From assembly GCA_022763045.1 (NCBI GenBank), contig JALEGI010000010.1:44619-108618 (forward strand): 64,000 bases of DNA. The letters are read 5' to 3'. The stretch is from Simkaniaceae bacterium (lineage in GTDB: Bacteria > Chlamydiota > Chlamydiia > Chlamydiales > JACRBE01). Within the stretch, counting starts at the first letter, position 1; each line of letters starts with the position of its first letter. Position numbers and translations under genes: made by a program. Below the pieces are notes generated by a model. That model had not been told where the DNA came from, searched no databases, and worked only from the letters and a program-made list of their open reading frames with translations. This document shows, piece after piece, positions 54,701 through 63,857 of this stretch.

Positions 54701-55306
54701 GTGAACTATACGCCATACGTTGTTGAAGATACTGGAAGAGGAGAACGCACTTATGACATTTTCTCCCGGCTTTTAAAAGATCGCATCATCTTTATCGGCA
54801 CCGAAATTAACGACATGGTTGCCAATTCCGTTGTCGCTCAGCTCATTTTTCTTCGTGCTGAAGACCCGAAAAAAGACATTAGCATCTACATCAACTCTCC
54901 TGGCGGCAGCATCTACGCTGGTCTGGCAATCTACGATACGATGCGCTTTTTGGGCTGCGACATCAATACCTACTGCATTGGTCTTGCTGCCTCAATGGGC
55001 TGTCTCCTACTTTGCGCAGGAACTGAGGGTAAGCGTTTTGCACTTCCCAACTCTCGCATGATGATTCACCAACCCCATGGTGGTGTGGGTGGCACATCTT
55101 CAGATATTCAGATTCAGGCCCAAGAGATTTTAGAAGCAAAGCGCCGCTGCGCCGAGATCATCGCTTTTCACACGGGCAAACCCCTTGAGCAGGTGATTGC
55201 TGATTCAGAGCGCGACAAATTCATGAGCGCTGAGCAAGCGATCGAATACGGTATGCTCGATAAGATTCTCATCTCTCCCAAGGACAAGCTGCAGGAGGCA
55301 GGATGA
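54701..55306 (+). CDS. clpP: ATP-dependent Clp protease proteolytic subunit
   Basis: 201-residue ClpP with a complete catalytic triad: serine in [11 protein letters not shown], histidine in MMIHQPHGG and a downstream aspartate. The start is GTG (54701) after AAGGAG. The tetradecamer works with ClpX encoded downstream, whose ATG overlaps the clpP stop (ATGA). As the second ClpP of Chlamydia lies with tig and clpX, this is its likely counterpart. Confidence 0.96.
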   Translation: MNYTPYVVEDTGRGERTYDIFSRLLKDRIIFIGTEINDMVANSVVAQLIFLRAEDPKKDISIYINSPGGSIYAGLAIYDTMRFLGCDINTYCIGLAASMGCLLLCAGTEGKRFALPNSRMMIHQPHGGVGGTSSDIQIQAQEILEAKRRCAEIIAFHTGKPLEQVIADSERDKFMSAEQAIEYGMLDKILISPKDKLQEAG

Positions 55307-56526
55307 CCAAGGAAAAACCGATCTGCTCCTTCTGTGGAAGGGGTGAAGATGCGGTAGAAAAACTCATTTCGGGACCGAGCGCCTACATTTGCGACAAGTG
55401 CGTCTACCTCTGCGTCGACATTCTCGACAAGAAGAGCGCCTCGACTCCCCCATCTGAGATGAAAATCCTTAAGCCTAAGGAAATTTTCGAGCGTCTTAGC
55501 GACTACATCATTGGTCAAGATCGCGCGAAAAAGACTGTGGCGGTCGCTGTTTACAACCACTACAAGCGTCTACGCGGCGCAAGTGCTGATGAAAAAATTG
55601 AGTACATCAAATCAAACGTACTCCTTCTTGGACCAACCGGCTCTGGAAAGACGCTTCTCGCCCGAACACTTGCCGAGCTTCTTGACCTTCCCTTTGCGAT
55701 TGTCGATGCAACAACGCTTACTGAGGCTGGGTACGTGGGTGAAGATGTCGAAAACATCATCCTACGCTTGGTGCAAAATGCCGACTACGATATCGGTCGC
55801 GCAGAGCAGGGCATCATCTACGTCGATGAGATCGACAAATTGCGTAAAACGACCTCAAACGTCTCGATCACACGTGATGTCTCTGGCGAGGGCGTTCAGC
55901 AGGCTCTTTTGAAAATCGTTGAGGGAACCGTTGCCAATGTTCCTCCGAAGGGTGGCCGCAAGCACCCAAACCAAGAGTACATCAAGGTCAACACCGAAAA
56001 TATTCTCTTTATCGTTGGTGGGGCTTTTGTCCACCTAGATAAGATTATTGCCCGCCGCCTTGGCAAGGGTGTCATAGGCTTCGACGCTTCTGACAAGCGC
56101 AACTTTGACCACACAGAGCACAGCTACCTCCTATCTAAAGTAGAGACAGAAGATCTCGTTGAATTCGGCTTGATTCCCGAATTTATCGGCCGCTTTAACT
56201 CGATTGCCAATTGTAATGAGCTATCTACAGAAGATTTGGTCGAAATTTTGGTCAAACCAAAGAATGCGATCATCAAGCAATACACGGCTCTTTTTGCTGA
56301 AGACGGCGTTGAGCTCGTCTTTACAGAAGATGCCTACCGTGCGATGGCCAAGAAGGCCAAAGAGGCAGGCACCGGAGCGCGCGCGCTACGTATGATTGTG
56401 GAAAATCTTCTGATCGATTTGATGTATGACATCCCCTCCGATCCAACGGTTCAGAGAATCATCATTGACGGTGATTGCGTTGTTGGTCACGGTGAGGCGA
56501 AAATCGAGCGTGTGAGCGCATCATAG
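55303..56526 (+). CDS. clpX: ATP-dependent Clp protease ATP-binding subunit ClpX
   Basis: 407-residue AAA+ unfoldase. N-terminal zinc-binding domain ([22 protein letters not shown]), Walker [14 protein letters not shown], Walker [11 protein letters not shown], the pore loop [10 protein letters not shown], sensor [14 protein letters not shown] and C-terminal [14 protein letters not shown]. Feeds substrates to ClpP. Its stop is two bases from the stop of the convergent unknown gene. Confidence 0.97.
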   Translation: MTKEKPICSFCGRGEDAVEKLISGPSAYICDKCVYLCVDILDKKSASTPPSEMKILKPKEIFERLSDYIIGQDRAKKTVAVAVYNHYKRLRGASADEKIEYIKSNVLLLGPTGSGKTLLARTLAELLDLPFAIVDATTLTEAGYVGEDVENIILRLVQNADYDIGRAEQGIIYVDEIDKLRKTTSNVSITRDVSGEGVQQALLKIVEGTVANVPPKGGRKHPNQEYIKVNTENILFIVGGAFVHLDKIIARRLGKGVIGFDASDKRNFDHTEHSYLLSKVETEDLVEFGLIPEFIGRFNSIANCNELSTEDLVEILVKPKNAIIKQYTALFAEDGVELVFTEDAYRAMAKKAKEAGTGARALRMIVENLLIDLMYDIPSDPTVQRIIIDGDCVVGHGEAKIERVSAS

Positions 56527-56527
56527 C

Positions 56528-58168
56528 TTAGCTAGCAGCTGGCCTTGATCGCTTGCTCCACTCTTTATCCTCTTTAAAGAGCACTTTTCTCAAATTTTTA
56601 TCTAAGGTCGTGCTGTCTGCTTGGATTGTATTGTGAATCTTATCAGCGGTGCTGTCTTGTCCACCCTGAATGACATCAAGAGCTCCATGAATCAGGGCGC
56701 CAGATAACAGGTGACGATCAAAAAGACCTGACATGAGACCACTTGAGTTCTCAATTTCATCGCGCTCTGCATCAAAACGGGTGGGGTCTGCTTGTATCGC
56801 TTCGAGGTCGGCGCGGGAAAGGTTTGATGTGCGCGTTGCCGTATTAAAGAGTAGATCAGAGCCAAAGTCTGCGCGAGGAGGAAGCCTATTTGCCGCGCTT
56901 CTCCAATGATCTGCCATAGCGAGGCGATCGGCTGAGAGGTTATTTGTCCGAGGAATCAGCAGGCTCTGCCCATAACTGAAGTAGTCTTTAAGCTCAGAGC
57001 GCTCGCGACGCAGCTTTTTGGTAAAAGCCTCTCCTTTATTCCTTCGTCCAGGTTTTGAGAGATAGAGATCCTCTTGGTATTTTTTCATTTCATGGCGCGC
57101 TTTTCTAAAGTCTGATTTCAGCTGGGTAATCTCTTGTCGAAGATTTGTCGCATCAGAGCCTGTGGCTGTTTTTAACTTCTCTTGCAAAATCGCAATCGCA
57201 TCTTGCCTGAAGACGGTATTGCCATCGATTTTCGCAGCTGGCATGAAAGCCGCGGCTTCAATTTGCGGGCGAAGATCACTCTTTTGAATGTCGCTTCTTT
57301 CACTTCTCAGGTGATCTCGACGCGATTTAGCCGCGTTGACATCGGAGTCTGGCGCCCCCTCTTGCAAGAGCTTTTCATATTCAGCATCTGCCTTGTCAAT
57401 TTCGACTTGATAGCGAGCGAGTGTTTGCTCTTTCATGCGATTGAGCGCAGAGCTCGAGCGTAGTAAAAACTCTTTTTTCGCCTTTCTCTCTTGAGGATCA
57501 GTATGCAATTTATCAATCGATTCAAAGAGCTTTTTGTGCGTGTGATCAATCACTTTATCTGGTGCGTGAAGACGTCTTTTAATTTCAGCATTATCGCGAT
57601 CAAAAGGATTGGTGCCGTTGAGTGGACAGAGCGTTGTAGATCCATAATCGAAACGCTTCAGGGTTTTGGAAACCACATCTGATTCTCTACCCAAAAACTC
57701 CTCAAATTCCTGCTCAACTTTTTGAATCTGAGCAGAGATATTCCCCCCTTTCGATGCGAGCTCTTTAAAGCTAATCATCACATCTGAATCGGGAGTATCG
57801 CCCTCGAGAATAATCTGCCGTGTACTGAAATTAATATCTACGAGCTTATAAACGGTGCGGCCCCTGAAAAATTCACTCGAGTTGGCGCCCCCCTCTTGGA
57901 GCCCAGCTGCTTTGGTAAAATTCTCCCAAATCTGCTTTGCTTTGCTCTTAGAGCTCTTACCCAGCTTTGCCTCGCGCTGGTCAATTCCAACATCTTCAAT
58001 AAGGCCAAGATCATCGGGCGGGTCGTAGGGCTTCACCTCGGATAAGACAACGCGTGCGGCAAGGTTCGTGCCCTGTGCACTACCTGCTAATGCGGGTGGC
58101 ACATGAGCGCTACCTGGAGATGGGGCTGGTGACGGCGCGCCCCCTGGACCTTGTATACTACTCGCCAT
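56528..58168 (-). CDS. Hypothetical coiled-coil protein with proline-rich N-terminus
   Basis: 546 residues. The first 35 residues are low-complexity Pro/Ala/Ser/Gly (GGAPSPAPSPGSAHVPPALA), typical of disordered type III secretion leaders. The rest is very charged and helical, with probable coiled coils at about 235-300 (NRMKEQTLARYQVEIDKADA, then SRRDHLRSERSDIQ) and 330-365. No membrane segment or known domain. The position close to the translocator operon makes a secreted effector or structural T3SS-related protein plausible, but unproven. Confidence 0.65.
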   Translation of the reverse strand: MASSIQGPGGAPSPAPSPGSAHVPPALAGSAQGTNLAARVVLSEVKPYDPPDDLGLIEDVGIDQREAKLGKSSKSKAKQIWENFTKAAGLQEGGANSSEFFRGRTVYKLVDINFSTRQIILEGDTPDSDVMISFKELASKGGNISAQIQKVEQEFEEFLGRESDVVSKTLKRFDYGSTTLCPLNGTNPFDRDNAEIKRRLHAPDKVIDHTHKKLFESIDKLHTDPQERKAKKEFLLRSSSALNRMKEQTLARYQVEIDKADAEYEKLLQEGAPDSDVNAAKSRRDHLRSERSDIQKSDLRPQIEAAAFMPAAKIDGNTVFRQDAIAILQEKLKTATGSDATNLRQEITQLKSDFRKARHEMKKYQEDLYLSKPGRRNKGEAFTKKLRRERSELKDYFSYGQSLLIPRTNNLSADRLAMADHWRSAANRLPPRADFGSDLLFNTATRTSNLSRADLEAIQADPTRFDAERDEIENSSGLMSGLFDRHLLSGALIHGALDVIQGGQDSTADKIHNTIQADSTTLDKNLRKVLFKEDKEWSKRSRPAAS

Positions 58169-58295
58169 TTCTATCCGACTTTAGTTATATATCTCTATTA
58201 TAACATATTATTTAAATAAAAGCGTGCCGACTACTAAAGCAACCGGCACAACCATTAGAAGCTAACTTTTAGCCCCTTGGAGAGAATGGTTAACT

Positions 58296-58538
58296 CTACT
58301 GGTCCTGATTATTCGATTCAGGAACAAAACTCTGTTGCACTTTGTTTGTGATTTGAGAAACAATCTCTTTGTTTTCAGATAGAATTTCTTCGAGATCAGA
58401 TGCATTCTTGTGGGTTTGGCTAAGGTAGCCAACAGTGCTATTTGTAATATTTGAAAGTTGCGAGCTTACAGGGTTAATTGTTTCAAACTTAGGCGCTTCG
58501 ATCTTTGGTGTTGATGCTGAGACTTCGGGTTGTGTCAT
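58296..58538 (-). CDS. Small hypothetical protein
   Basis: 80 residues, begins MTQPEVSASTPKIEAP, a polar disordered start followed by one amphipathic helix (NASDLEEILSENKEIVSQIT). An AGAGGT ribosome site precedes the ATG. The first four residues equal those of the divergent gene at 59808. It is the last of three small minus-strand genes next to the T3SS operon and could be a needle-, chaperone- or effector-like component; no family recognised. Confidence 0.6.
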   Translation of the reverse strand: MTQPEVSASTPKIEAPKFETINPVSSQLSNITNSTVGYLSQTHKNASDLEEILSENKEIVSQITNKVQQSFVPESNNQDQ

Positions 58539-58647
58539 TACTTTACCTCTAGGTATTTAACGTTAAAATTCAGAAGGATCTATTCCCTCTAATAAGATTT
58601 TAACATTTTGTTAATTCTTTGTCAAAATTATATTATATCACTAATTA

Positions 58648-59082
58648 TTAAGACCTTACCCAGGTTTTCTTAGACTTACCACCCTTTTTGCCACCCTTTT
58701 TACTCGATTTAGCAGGCTTTTTTGCAGGCTCAGGCTCAGTGAGCGCATCAACCGAGCGGCCGACAACGCGCTTGAGCTCGTCGAAAACCGAGCGCTGGAC
58801 AGTTGTAAAATACTCGGGATCTGCTGTGAGGGCATCGAGCTCTTCATCTGACATATTTGCCCCTTTTTTTACCTTGGGCAAATCGCGGTTAAGCTCAGAT
58901 CTAAAGTAGCGCAAGACCTCAGTGAGCTCTTTGCGCTCATCCTTATTCGCCTTTTTGAGCTTCGTATTGATATCGGCAAAAAAGCTTAGTGCTTTAATCA
59001 GAATTTCGTTTACTTGAGGATCGCTCTTTTCATCGAGCGCTCCCATAAGTTTGATCATGAGATCGACTTCTTTCTTGTGCAT
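58648..59082 (-). CDS. Small helical protein with lysine/glycine-rich tail
   Basis: 144 residues. Helical N-terminal part (EVDLMIKLMGALDEKSDPQ, then LIKALSFFADINTKLKK) and a basic low-complexity tail (PAKSSKKGGKKGGKSKK) ending TWVRS. The ATG at 59082 has AGGAGA upstream; a GTG one codon earlier is possible. The tail resembles the end of the gene at 59096 (RGKWMKS), so the two may be related or bind the same partner. Coupled closely to that gene. Confidence 0.65.
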   Translation of the reverse strand: MHKKEVDLMIKLMGALDEKSDPQVNEILIKALSFFADINTKLKKANKDERKELTEVLRYFRSELNRDLPKVKKGANMSDEELDALTADPEYFTTVQRSVFDELKRVVGRSVDALTEPEPAKKPAKSSKKGGKKGGKSKKTWVRS

Positions 59083-59095
59083 CACTTTCTCCTGA

Positions 59096-59581
59096 TTATG
59101 ACTTCATCCATTTGCCGCGAGGCTTTTTCTTCGCCTTGGTCTTACTTGCAGCAGTATTTTTCTCAACTGAGTTTTTGAAGGCTTTCTTTTGCTCTTTTAC
59201 CATGCTTTTGAGCTCTTCAGTCGATTTTTCCATATCAGCGCGCGCCTCTGATAAGATCTCCCACTGCTCTTGGGAAAAATTTTGCTCTTTTTGCAAGAGC
59301 TCAAGAACCTCTTCTCTAGAGATGCCCGAATTTTCTAACATGCGGTTCATCACGCTATCAATATGGCTCTTTACATTCATGAACTTCTCAATTGCAGCCT
59401 TCTTTTCAGTCTCACTGCCACCCATCAAAATTGTGTTGAGCTCCTTAAAATAGACATTTGCTCTTTTAAAGGCCTCATAGAATTCGTCATTGGAAAGCTC
59501 TTTTTCAGGGTCGAGGGCGGCCATATAGGCCTCGAAATCACTACTATCTCCCGGAAATTGAATGGTTTTCTTTTTAGACAT
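59096..59581 (-). CDS. Small helical protein with basic tail, divergent from T3SS operon
   Basis: 161 residues: acidic helical region (SDFEAYMAALDPEKELSNDE, then YEAFKRANVYFKELNTIL) and a basic tail (KTKAKKKPRGKWMKS). Probable coiled coil at about 95-140. GGGGGA precedes the ATG. First of three minus-strand genes; the 226-base AT-rich spacer to 59808 must hold divergent promoters for this unit and the translocator operon. A type III chaperone-like or nucleoid-like role are both compatible; neither is shown. Confidence 0.65.
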   Translation of the reverse strand: MSKKKTIQFPGDSSDFEAYMAALDPEKELSNDEFYEAFKRANVYFKELNTILMGGSETEKKAAIEKFMNVKSHIDSVMNRMLENSGISREEVLELLQKEQNFSQEQWEILSEARADMEKSTEELKSMVKEQKKAFKNSVEKNTAASKTKAKKKPRGKWMKS

Positions 59582-59807
59582 ATTATTCCCCCATACTCCT
59601 ATATCTATATTGTATTATTTATAGCTTAATATAACAATAAAATTTTAATTACTTATTATAAGTGTTTTAAAATAATAATCTCGCATATACCATTGAATTT
59701 CAGTTTCTTAAGAAAGATTAAGGTTTTATTTTATTGAAAAAATATTTTGATATTGTTAAGATTATGTTTGGAGAGGCATGGTCCTCAGATAAATTAGGAT
59801 AAATTTT

Positions 59808-60752
59808 ATGACACAACCTCAAACTATGAAATTAGATCCGGAAGCGGTAGACCCTAGGAGTCAAATCCAGAAGGATTTTGACGGCCTGATGTATAACCGC
59901 TCTTTAGCTGATTATAAGCTTAAAGACATGATATACCGCCTTGTAGGCGAGATGAAGTCGGGTAAAATCTCAGCTGGTTCTGCATATTTTATTATGTCCC
60001 ATTTCATTTGGGCATATGCATCTGACTTCCAACAATATGGACTCGAGGCAAAAGCAGAATCTCAGGATCTTCTGACGCAAGCGACTGTCTATGTGACAGA
60101 TCTGATCAACGCATGGAAACTTCCAGATGGCGTTACAGGTCCCCCAACTACAAATAAGAAATCGAAGGATTACAGCCCGGCGAATGACCCAACAAACCCA
60201 AATTCTGGCTATTATAAGCAAGCGCAAGCCTTCCAGAAGGCCTACAATCAGCTTAAGAACTTTTTTTCGAAAAATCCAAGCGTTGCAGCAGCTTTCCCTG
60301 AACTCGACAAAAAACTCGGTATCCAAACAAGTGCATCTTCAAACGACAAAGCATCAGGTCCTCCGACACCTCCAACACCTGGACAAACCTACCCGATTAT
60401 TAACGACCCCGCAATTGAAAAGCAAATCGCCTCATCTCTTAAGACTTTTAGCCCATTTTTCAATGGATCGACAACGATTAATAACACAACGTACGCGGAT
60501 ACAGTTTGGAAGATCTTTGGCCCTGCCGATCAGACGAAAAATGATCCGTATACACCTCCGGTTTCAGCAAACTCGGCGCAAAACTCTTTCAACCAGTTAA
60601 ACAACATCGTTACGTCAGAGAGTAACACGATCCGTAACGAGATTCAGTATCTATCGTCTCAGGTTGAGCAGTTCCAGTCGACTGCCGCCACGGCGATGAA
60701 GCAATCGATTCAGGCTACCCAGACAATCGAAAATAACATGGGTAAGTCGTAG
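59808..60752 (+). CDS. T3SS translocator operon protein, first gene
   Basis: 314 residues, hydrophilic, no signal or membrane helix. Helical N-domain (RSLADYKLKDMIYRLVGEMK, then YFIMSHFIWAYASDFQQYG), a Pro/Thr linker (about 187-200, SGPPTPPTPGQTYP) and a helical, Gln-rich C-terminus (EIQYLSSQVEQFQSTAATAM). It is 23 bases upstream of the next gene and heads a four-gene operon ending in the two translocators; by position it may be a secreted needle-tip or translocon-associated component. I cannot name the family. Confidence 0.7.
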   Translation: MTQPQTMKLDPEAVDPRSQIQKDFDGLMYNRSLADYKLKDMIYRLVGEMKSGKISAGSAYFIMSHFIWAYASDFQQYGLEAKAESQDLLTQATVYVTDLINAWKLPDGVTGPPTTNKKSKDYSPANDPTNPNSGYYKQAQAFQKAYNQLKNFFSKNPSVAAAFPELDKKLGIQTSASSNDKASGPPTPPTPGQTYPIINDPAIEKQIASSLKTFSPFFNGSTTINNTTYADTVWKIFGPADQTKNDPYTPPVSANSAQNSFNQLNNIVTSESNTIRNEIQYLSSQVEQFQSTAATAMKQSIQATQTIENNMGKS

Positions 60753-60775
60753 TAAATAATAAAGGAATAATAATT

Positions 60776-61387
60776 ATGCAAAGTCATCATTCAACAGCCA
60801 CAGCCACAGCCACTACCCTAGCAGCACCTAATGCAAAAGTAGCTGGCACCGGTACAGATGCGAAAGCTTTAGCTAAACAGCTAATCGCCTCGCTTCAACA
60901 AGAAGTTGCAAAAAATCCTAATGCAAAAGCAACGCCCCCTCCTGAACCGCAATTTATCGGTGAAATGGGCGCTTTCATGTACATCGTATTAGAGGCCTTA
61001 AACAAGGGTAACGATGCGATGAGCAAAGATATGTCAGCCTCTTCTCAGTTCACAATGCGCCTTGGTCAGATTGCTCTAAACTCTCAGAAAAAAGAGGCTT
61101 CAGACCTCAAGCCACTGAATCAGCAAATTGAAGATCTATACGACCAAATTCAGGGGGCTTCAGGTGATACACTCTCTCGCCTCTCTGATCAGCTTCAAGT
61201 ACTACAGTCGCAGTACAACGCGACTAAACTTCCTGACGACCAAGCAAATACAAATGCGTCAAATGACGTCAGTACGCAACAAACGCAGGTGAGCGATCTA
61301 ACTAGTAGTATCCGAAACCTCCAGAGCCAAGAGGGAGCAGTCTCTCAAATGGCATCTTCACTAGTTGGTATCTTAAATAAGCTATAA
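60776..61387 (+). CDS. T3SS translocator operon protein, second gene
   Basis: 203 residues. Threonine/alanine-rich start (SHHSTATATATTLAAPN) that looks like a secretion leader, then a helix-rich part (FIGEMGAFMYIVLEALNKGN) and coiled-coil stretches (LKPLNQQIEDLYDQIQGASG; SSIRNLQSQEGAVSQMASSL). Position before copB resembles the small CT577 gene before CT578-CT579 in C. trachomatis, by memory; sequence equivalence cannot be judged. AGGA lies upstream of the ATG. Confidence 0.7.
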   Translation: MQSHHSTATATATTLAAPNAKVAGTGTDAKALAKQLIASLQQEVAKNPNAKATPPPEPQFIGEMGAFMYIVLEALNKGNDAMSKDMSASSQFTMRLGQIALNSQKKEASDLKPLNQQIEDLYDQIQGASGDTLSRLSDQLQVLQSQYNATKLPDDQANTNASNDVSTQQTQVSDLTSSIRNLQSQEGAVSQMASSLVGILNKL

Positions 61388-61400
61388 TTAAGGAATAATA

Positions 61401-62687
61401 ATGAGTCCAAACATTAAAACAAACACACCCCACTCTGTAGCGCCTGTTTCCCTTGCTCCTTCAAAGGACAAGGAAAAATTCGGTAAGCTCTCTCAAACTG
61501 GGGTATTTGTCGCTCAGCTTCACTCCCTTGTCAATAAAACTGACGTTAAAGGAGCAAAAAAGCCTGCTGAGACCTACACACTACATACACATGATAAAAA
61601 GAACCTCTCTTATCAAGAAATTATGGCTCTTTTATCAGACCTACTCGTCGATCTGCAAAAATCGTCAATGGAGCTACAAGATTCGAAACAAAACATCGAC
61701 AAAGACTTCTCTACGGCAAATTCGAAAATGACAAATCAAGCTGTTGTGAATGCAAAAAACAACCTGCAAAAGCTCAACCACGAGATTCACGAGAAGCACA
61801 AGTGGGGCTGGTTAAAAGATCTCGGCCCGATTATTGCGGTTGTGAGCGTTATCGCCTCTGCATTTGTCGGCCCAGCTGCTTTTGTCGTTACAGCACTTGT
61901 TGCAACACTTGAAACATCAGGTGCAATGGCAAAAGCGCAAAAGGCGCTTGCTAAAGCTGTCGGTGGAACTGCAGCGACAATTATCCTTGCAGTTGCAATT
62001 GCAGCAGCCTCTCTTGCCGGTGGTGCTGGTGGCGCTGCTGAATCACTGACTGAAGGCGCTGCTGAAGATGCAGAAAGCGAAGGCCAAGGCGCTCTCAAGA
62101 AAACGCTAAATAAAGCCCTAAAGTCTGTCAAACGCATGGGGCAAAAAGAGGCATTTAGTGGAACGCGCGCGGCAAAGCTTGCACTTACAAGCGGTGTTGG
62201 CCAGATCCTTCAATCGGACCTCATCTTCAAAATTGCAGGCGACATTGCAGGTGCTGTTGGTAACAGCAAAGATAAAAGTGAGATCCAAGGGATCGTAGCA
62301 ATTGTCATTATCTTGATGACAATGGTCGCTCTTGCTTTTGGAGTCAAAGGAATTGGCTCTGTCGGCGAAGATACCAGCTCGCTTGGCTCAAAAGCGGCAA
62401 AAGGGATCACTGCTGCGACTGTTGGTGGATCATCAATTGAGTCAGCAGGAGGCGTTGCATCAGGTGTCATCACGCTGAATCAGTCGGCGATTGAAATGGA
62501 TATGGCGCCAAATAAAGCGACTACTGAGCTCTTAAAATCGCTTACGGAAATCATGCAGCAAATCGTTTCTGCAGATAACCAAACAACACAAGCAATTATT
62601 AAATCATTTGGAAATGCCCTTACAACGCTAAGTTCACTCGGAACCGTGAACGCAGCAGGTGCACAGGCAGTAATTAACGCAATTTAA
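61401..62687 (+). CDS. sctE: Type III secretion translocator, CopB/SctE-like
   Basis: 428 residues. The hydrophobic pattern of the large translocator (YopB/IpaB/CopB) is clear: segment pair at about 141-170 (LGPIIAVVSVIASAFVGPAA then FVVTALVATL) and 190-208 (TAATIILAVAIAAASLAGG), and a third at 296-315 (GIVAIVIILMTMVALAFGVK). A coiled-coil helix (about 75-130) precedes them. Inserted into the host or inclusion membrane, it forms the pore for effectors. AAGGA precedes the ATG. Followed directly by the small translocator. Confidence 0.82.
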   Translation: MSPNIKTNTPHSVAPVSLAPSKDKEKFGKLSQTGVFVAQLHSLVNKTDVKGAKKPAETYTLHTHDKKNLSYQEIMALLSDLLVDLQKSSMELQDSKQNIDKDFSTANSKMTNQAVVNAKNNLQKLNHEIHEKHKWGWLKDLGPIIAVVSVIASAFVGPAAFVVTALVATLETSGAMAKAQKALAKAVGGTAATIILAVAIAAASLAGGAGGAAESLTEGAAEDAESEGQGALKKTLNKALKSVKRMGQKEAFSGTRAAKLALTSGVGQILQSDLIFKIAGDIAGAVGNSKDKSEIQGIVAIVIILMTMVALAFGVKGIGSVGEDTSSLGSKAAKGITAATVGGSSIESAGGVASGVITLNQSAIEMDMAPNKATTELLKSLTEIMQQIVSADNQTTQAIIKSFGNALTTLSSLGTVNAAGAQAVINAI

Positions 62688-62704
62688 GGGTAGGAGAAAA
62701 AATT

Positions 62705-63658
62705 ATGAGTCCACAAGCAGACACAAGATTAACACAAGATACAAACCCAAATCTGAAGCTGACATCAACACCAGCAGCTCCAGAAGAAACGGGGCAAACA
62801 CCAGGCGATCTAGGCGTGCAGTTTGCACCGATTGCCTACGTCAGCGGAACGCTTAACGACATCCGTGACCTTATGACGCAATTGCAAAACTACCAGTACA
62901 CGCAATTGCTTCAGGCAAGCAACCTGATTTCAATTACAGGTCAGGCTTCAGCAAAGCTTCAGGAAAACATCACTGAGCAGCAAGCCTCACAAACAAACAC
63001 GCAGGCTTGGGAGAGCATTGTAGCCGGCGCCGGAACAGGCTTTCAGGCAGCTGGAACCTTTATCGGAGCCCGCAGCGCTGATAAGCAAGCAACTGATGCC
63101 GAAAACAGACAGACGCTTCACCAAGGCATTGCCGACGAAGCAAGCAAACCCGTTGACACGCAAGCAAGACTTAGTGCGACACAAAACATCGATCCGAATA
63201 AGCGGGATGCTGTCAACCAGCACATCCAAGACCTTAGAGAAGGCAAAGTCTCTGTATCACCAGACGACAAATCAAAATCTGGCTACACAGACAAAGATGT
63301 GCTTAAGCTTGCTAAAGATGGCGATCGCACAGCAATTTCAAAACGCCACCAGACAGAGGCCGACAACGCAGGTAGAGACAAAGATAAAGCGAACTCGCTC
63401 AAAAACCTCTACATCCAATACGGTCAAATGTTCAGCCAGTTCGTATCGAGTGGCTCGCAAGCGACAGGAAAGATGTTCGAGCAGAAAATCCTCAACGACC
63501 AGGCGAAAGCACAATCTGCGAAGGCGCAGAGCGACACCACATCGCAACTTGGCAACAGTGCATACCAGCAGGACAACACGCAGATTTCAAGTGCGCAGAA
63601 CTCCTACAACAGTGCCAACCAGGCCGAAGAGGCGATTACTCGCAACAACACGAACTAG
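62705..63658 (+). CDS. sctB: Type III secretion translocator, CopD/SctB-like
   Basis: 317 residues, Gln/Asn/Ala/Ser-rich. Only one weakly hydrophobic segment is seen (about 97-122, AWESIVAGAGTGFQAAGTFI), preceded and followed by amphipathic helices (LNDIRDLMTQLQNYQYTQLL; SQATGKMFEQKILNDQAKAQ), as in the small translocators. The AGGAG site and position after the copB-like gene support the call. It would pair with SctE in the pore. The operon ends in a strong terminator. Confidence 0.75.
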   Translation: MSPQADTRLTQDTNPNLKLTSTPAAPEETGQTPGDLGVQFAPIAYVSGTLNDIRDLMTQLQNYQYTQLLQASNLISITGQASAKLQENITEQQASQTNTQAWESIVAGAGTGFQAAGTFIGARSADKQATDAENRQTLHQGIADEASKPVDTQARLSATQNIDPNKRDAVNQHIQDLREGKVSVSPDDKSKSGYTDKDVLKLAKDGDRTAISKRHQTEADNAGRDKDKANSLKNLYIQYGQMFSQFVSSGSQATGKMFEQKILNDQAKAQSAKAQSDTTSQLGNSAYQQDNTQISSAQNSYNSANQAEEAITRNNTN

Positions 63659-63684
63659 TCCCCCTCTCTTCCTTAAACCAGGTG

Positions 63685-63741
63685 CGCTTCTCCCAAAAGG
63701 GAGAAGCGTTTTTTTATGGGGGCGTAAAGCCCCATAAAAAA
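63685..63741 (+). terminator. Strong terminator of the T3SS translocator operon plus back-to-back palindrome
   Basis: A perfect 10-bp stem CGCTTCTCCC/GGGAGAAGCG with loop AAAA is followed by seven T residues (63685-63715). The T-run itself is one arm of a second perfect inverted repeat (TTTTTTTATGGGG/CCCCATAAAAAAA, 63709-63741), which would terminate transcription coming from the right. Confidence 0.92.
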
Positions 63742-63742
63742 A

Positions 63743-63853
63743 GGGCGCATCAGAGTACGCCATCTTCACATGATTTAGAAGAGGGGTGTACGCTAAGGCC
63801 AAAGTACTACCCCTCTTCTAAATCATGCAAATCTGACACACTCTGAACGCCCC
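63743..63853 (-). repeat. Structured intergenic repeat, copy E1
   Basis: A 111-base unit with a perfect 19-bp inner arm CATGATTTAGAAGAGGGGT/ACCCCTCTTCTAAATCATG around a loop that starts GTACGCT and ends GTAC. The outer part GGGCG-CAGAGT pairs with ACTCTG-CGCCC. Framing sequences CATCTTCAC and TGCAAATCTG are the same as in copy E2 and copy C, although the arm between them is different. Confidence 0.82.
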
Positions 63854-63857
63854 AATC

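Noticed and set aside
63096..63737. 213-codon plus-strand frame overlapping the sctB gene and running past its stop
   Set aside because: Arg/Thr/Lys-rich shadow frame that ends inside the terminator; sctB has the ribosome site and the expected composition.
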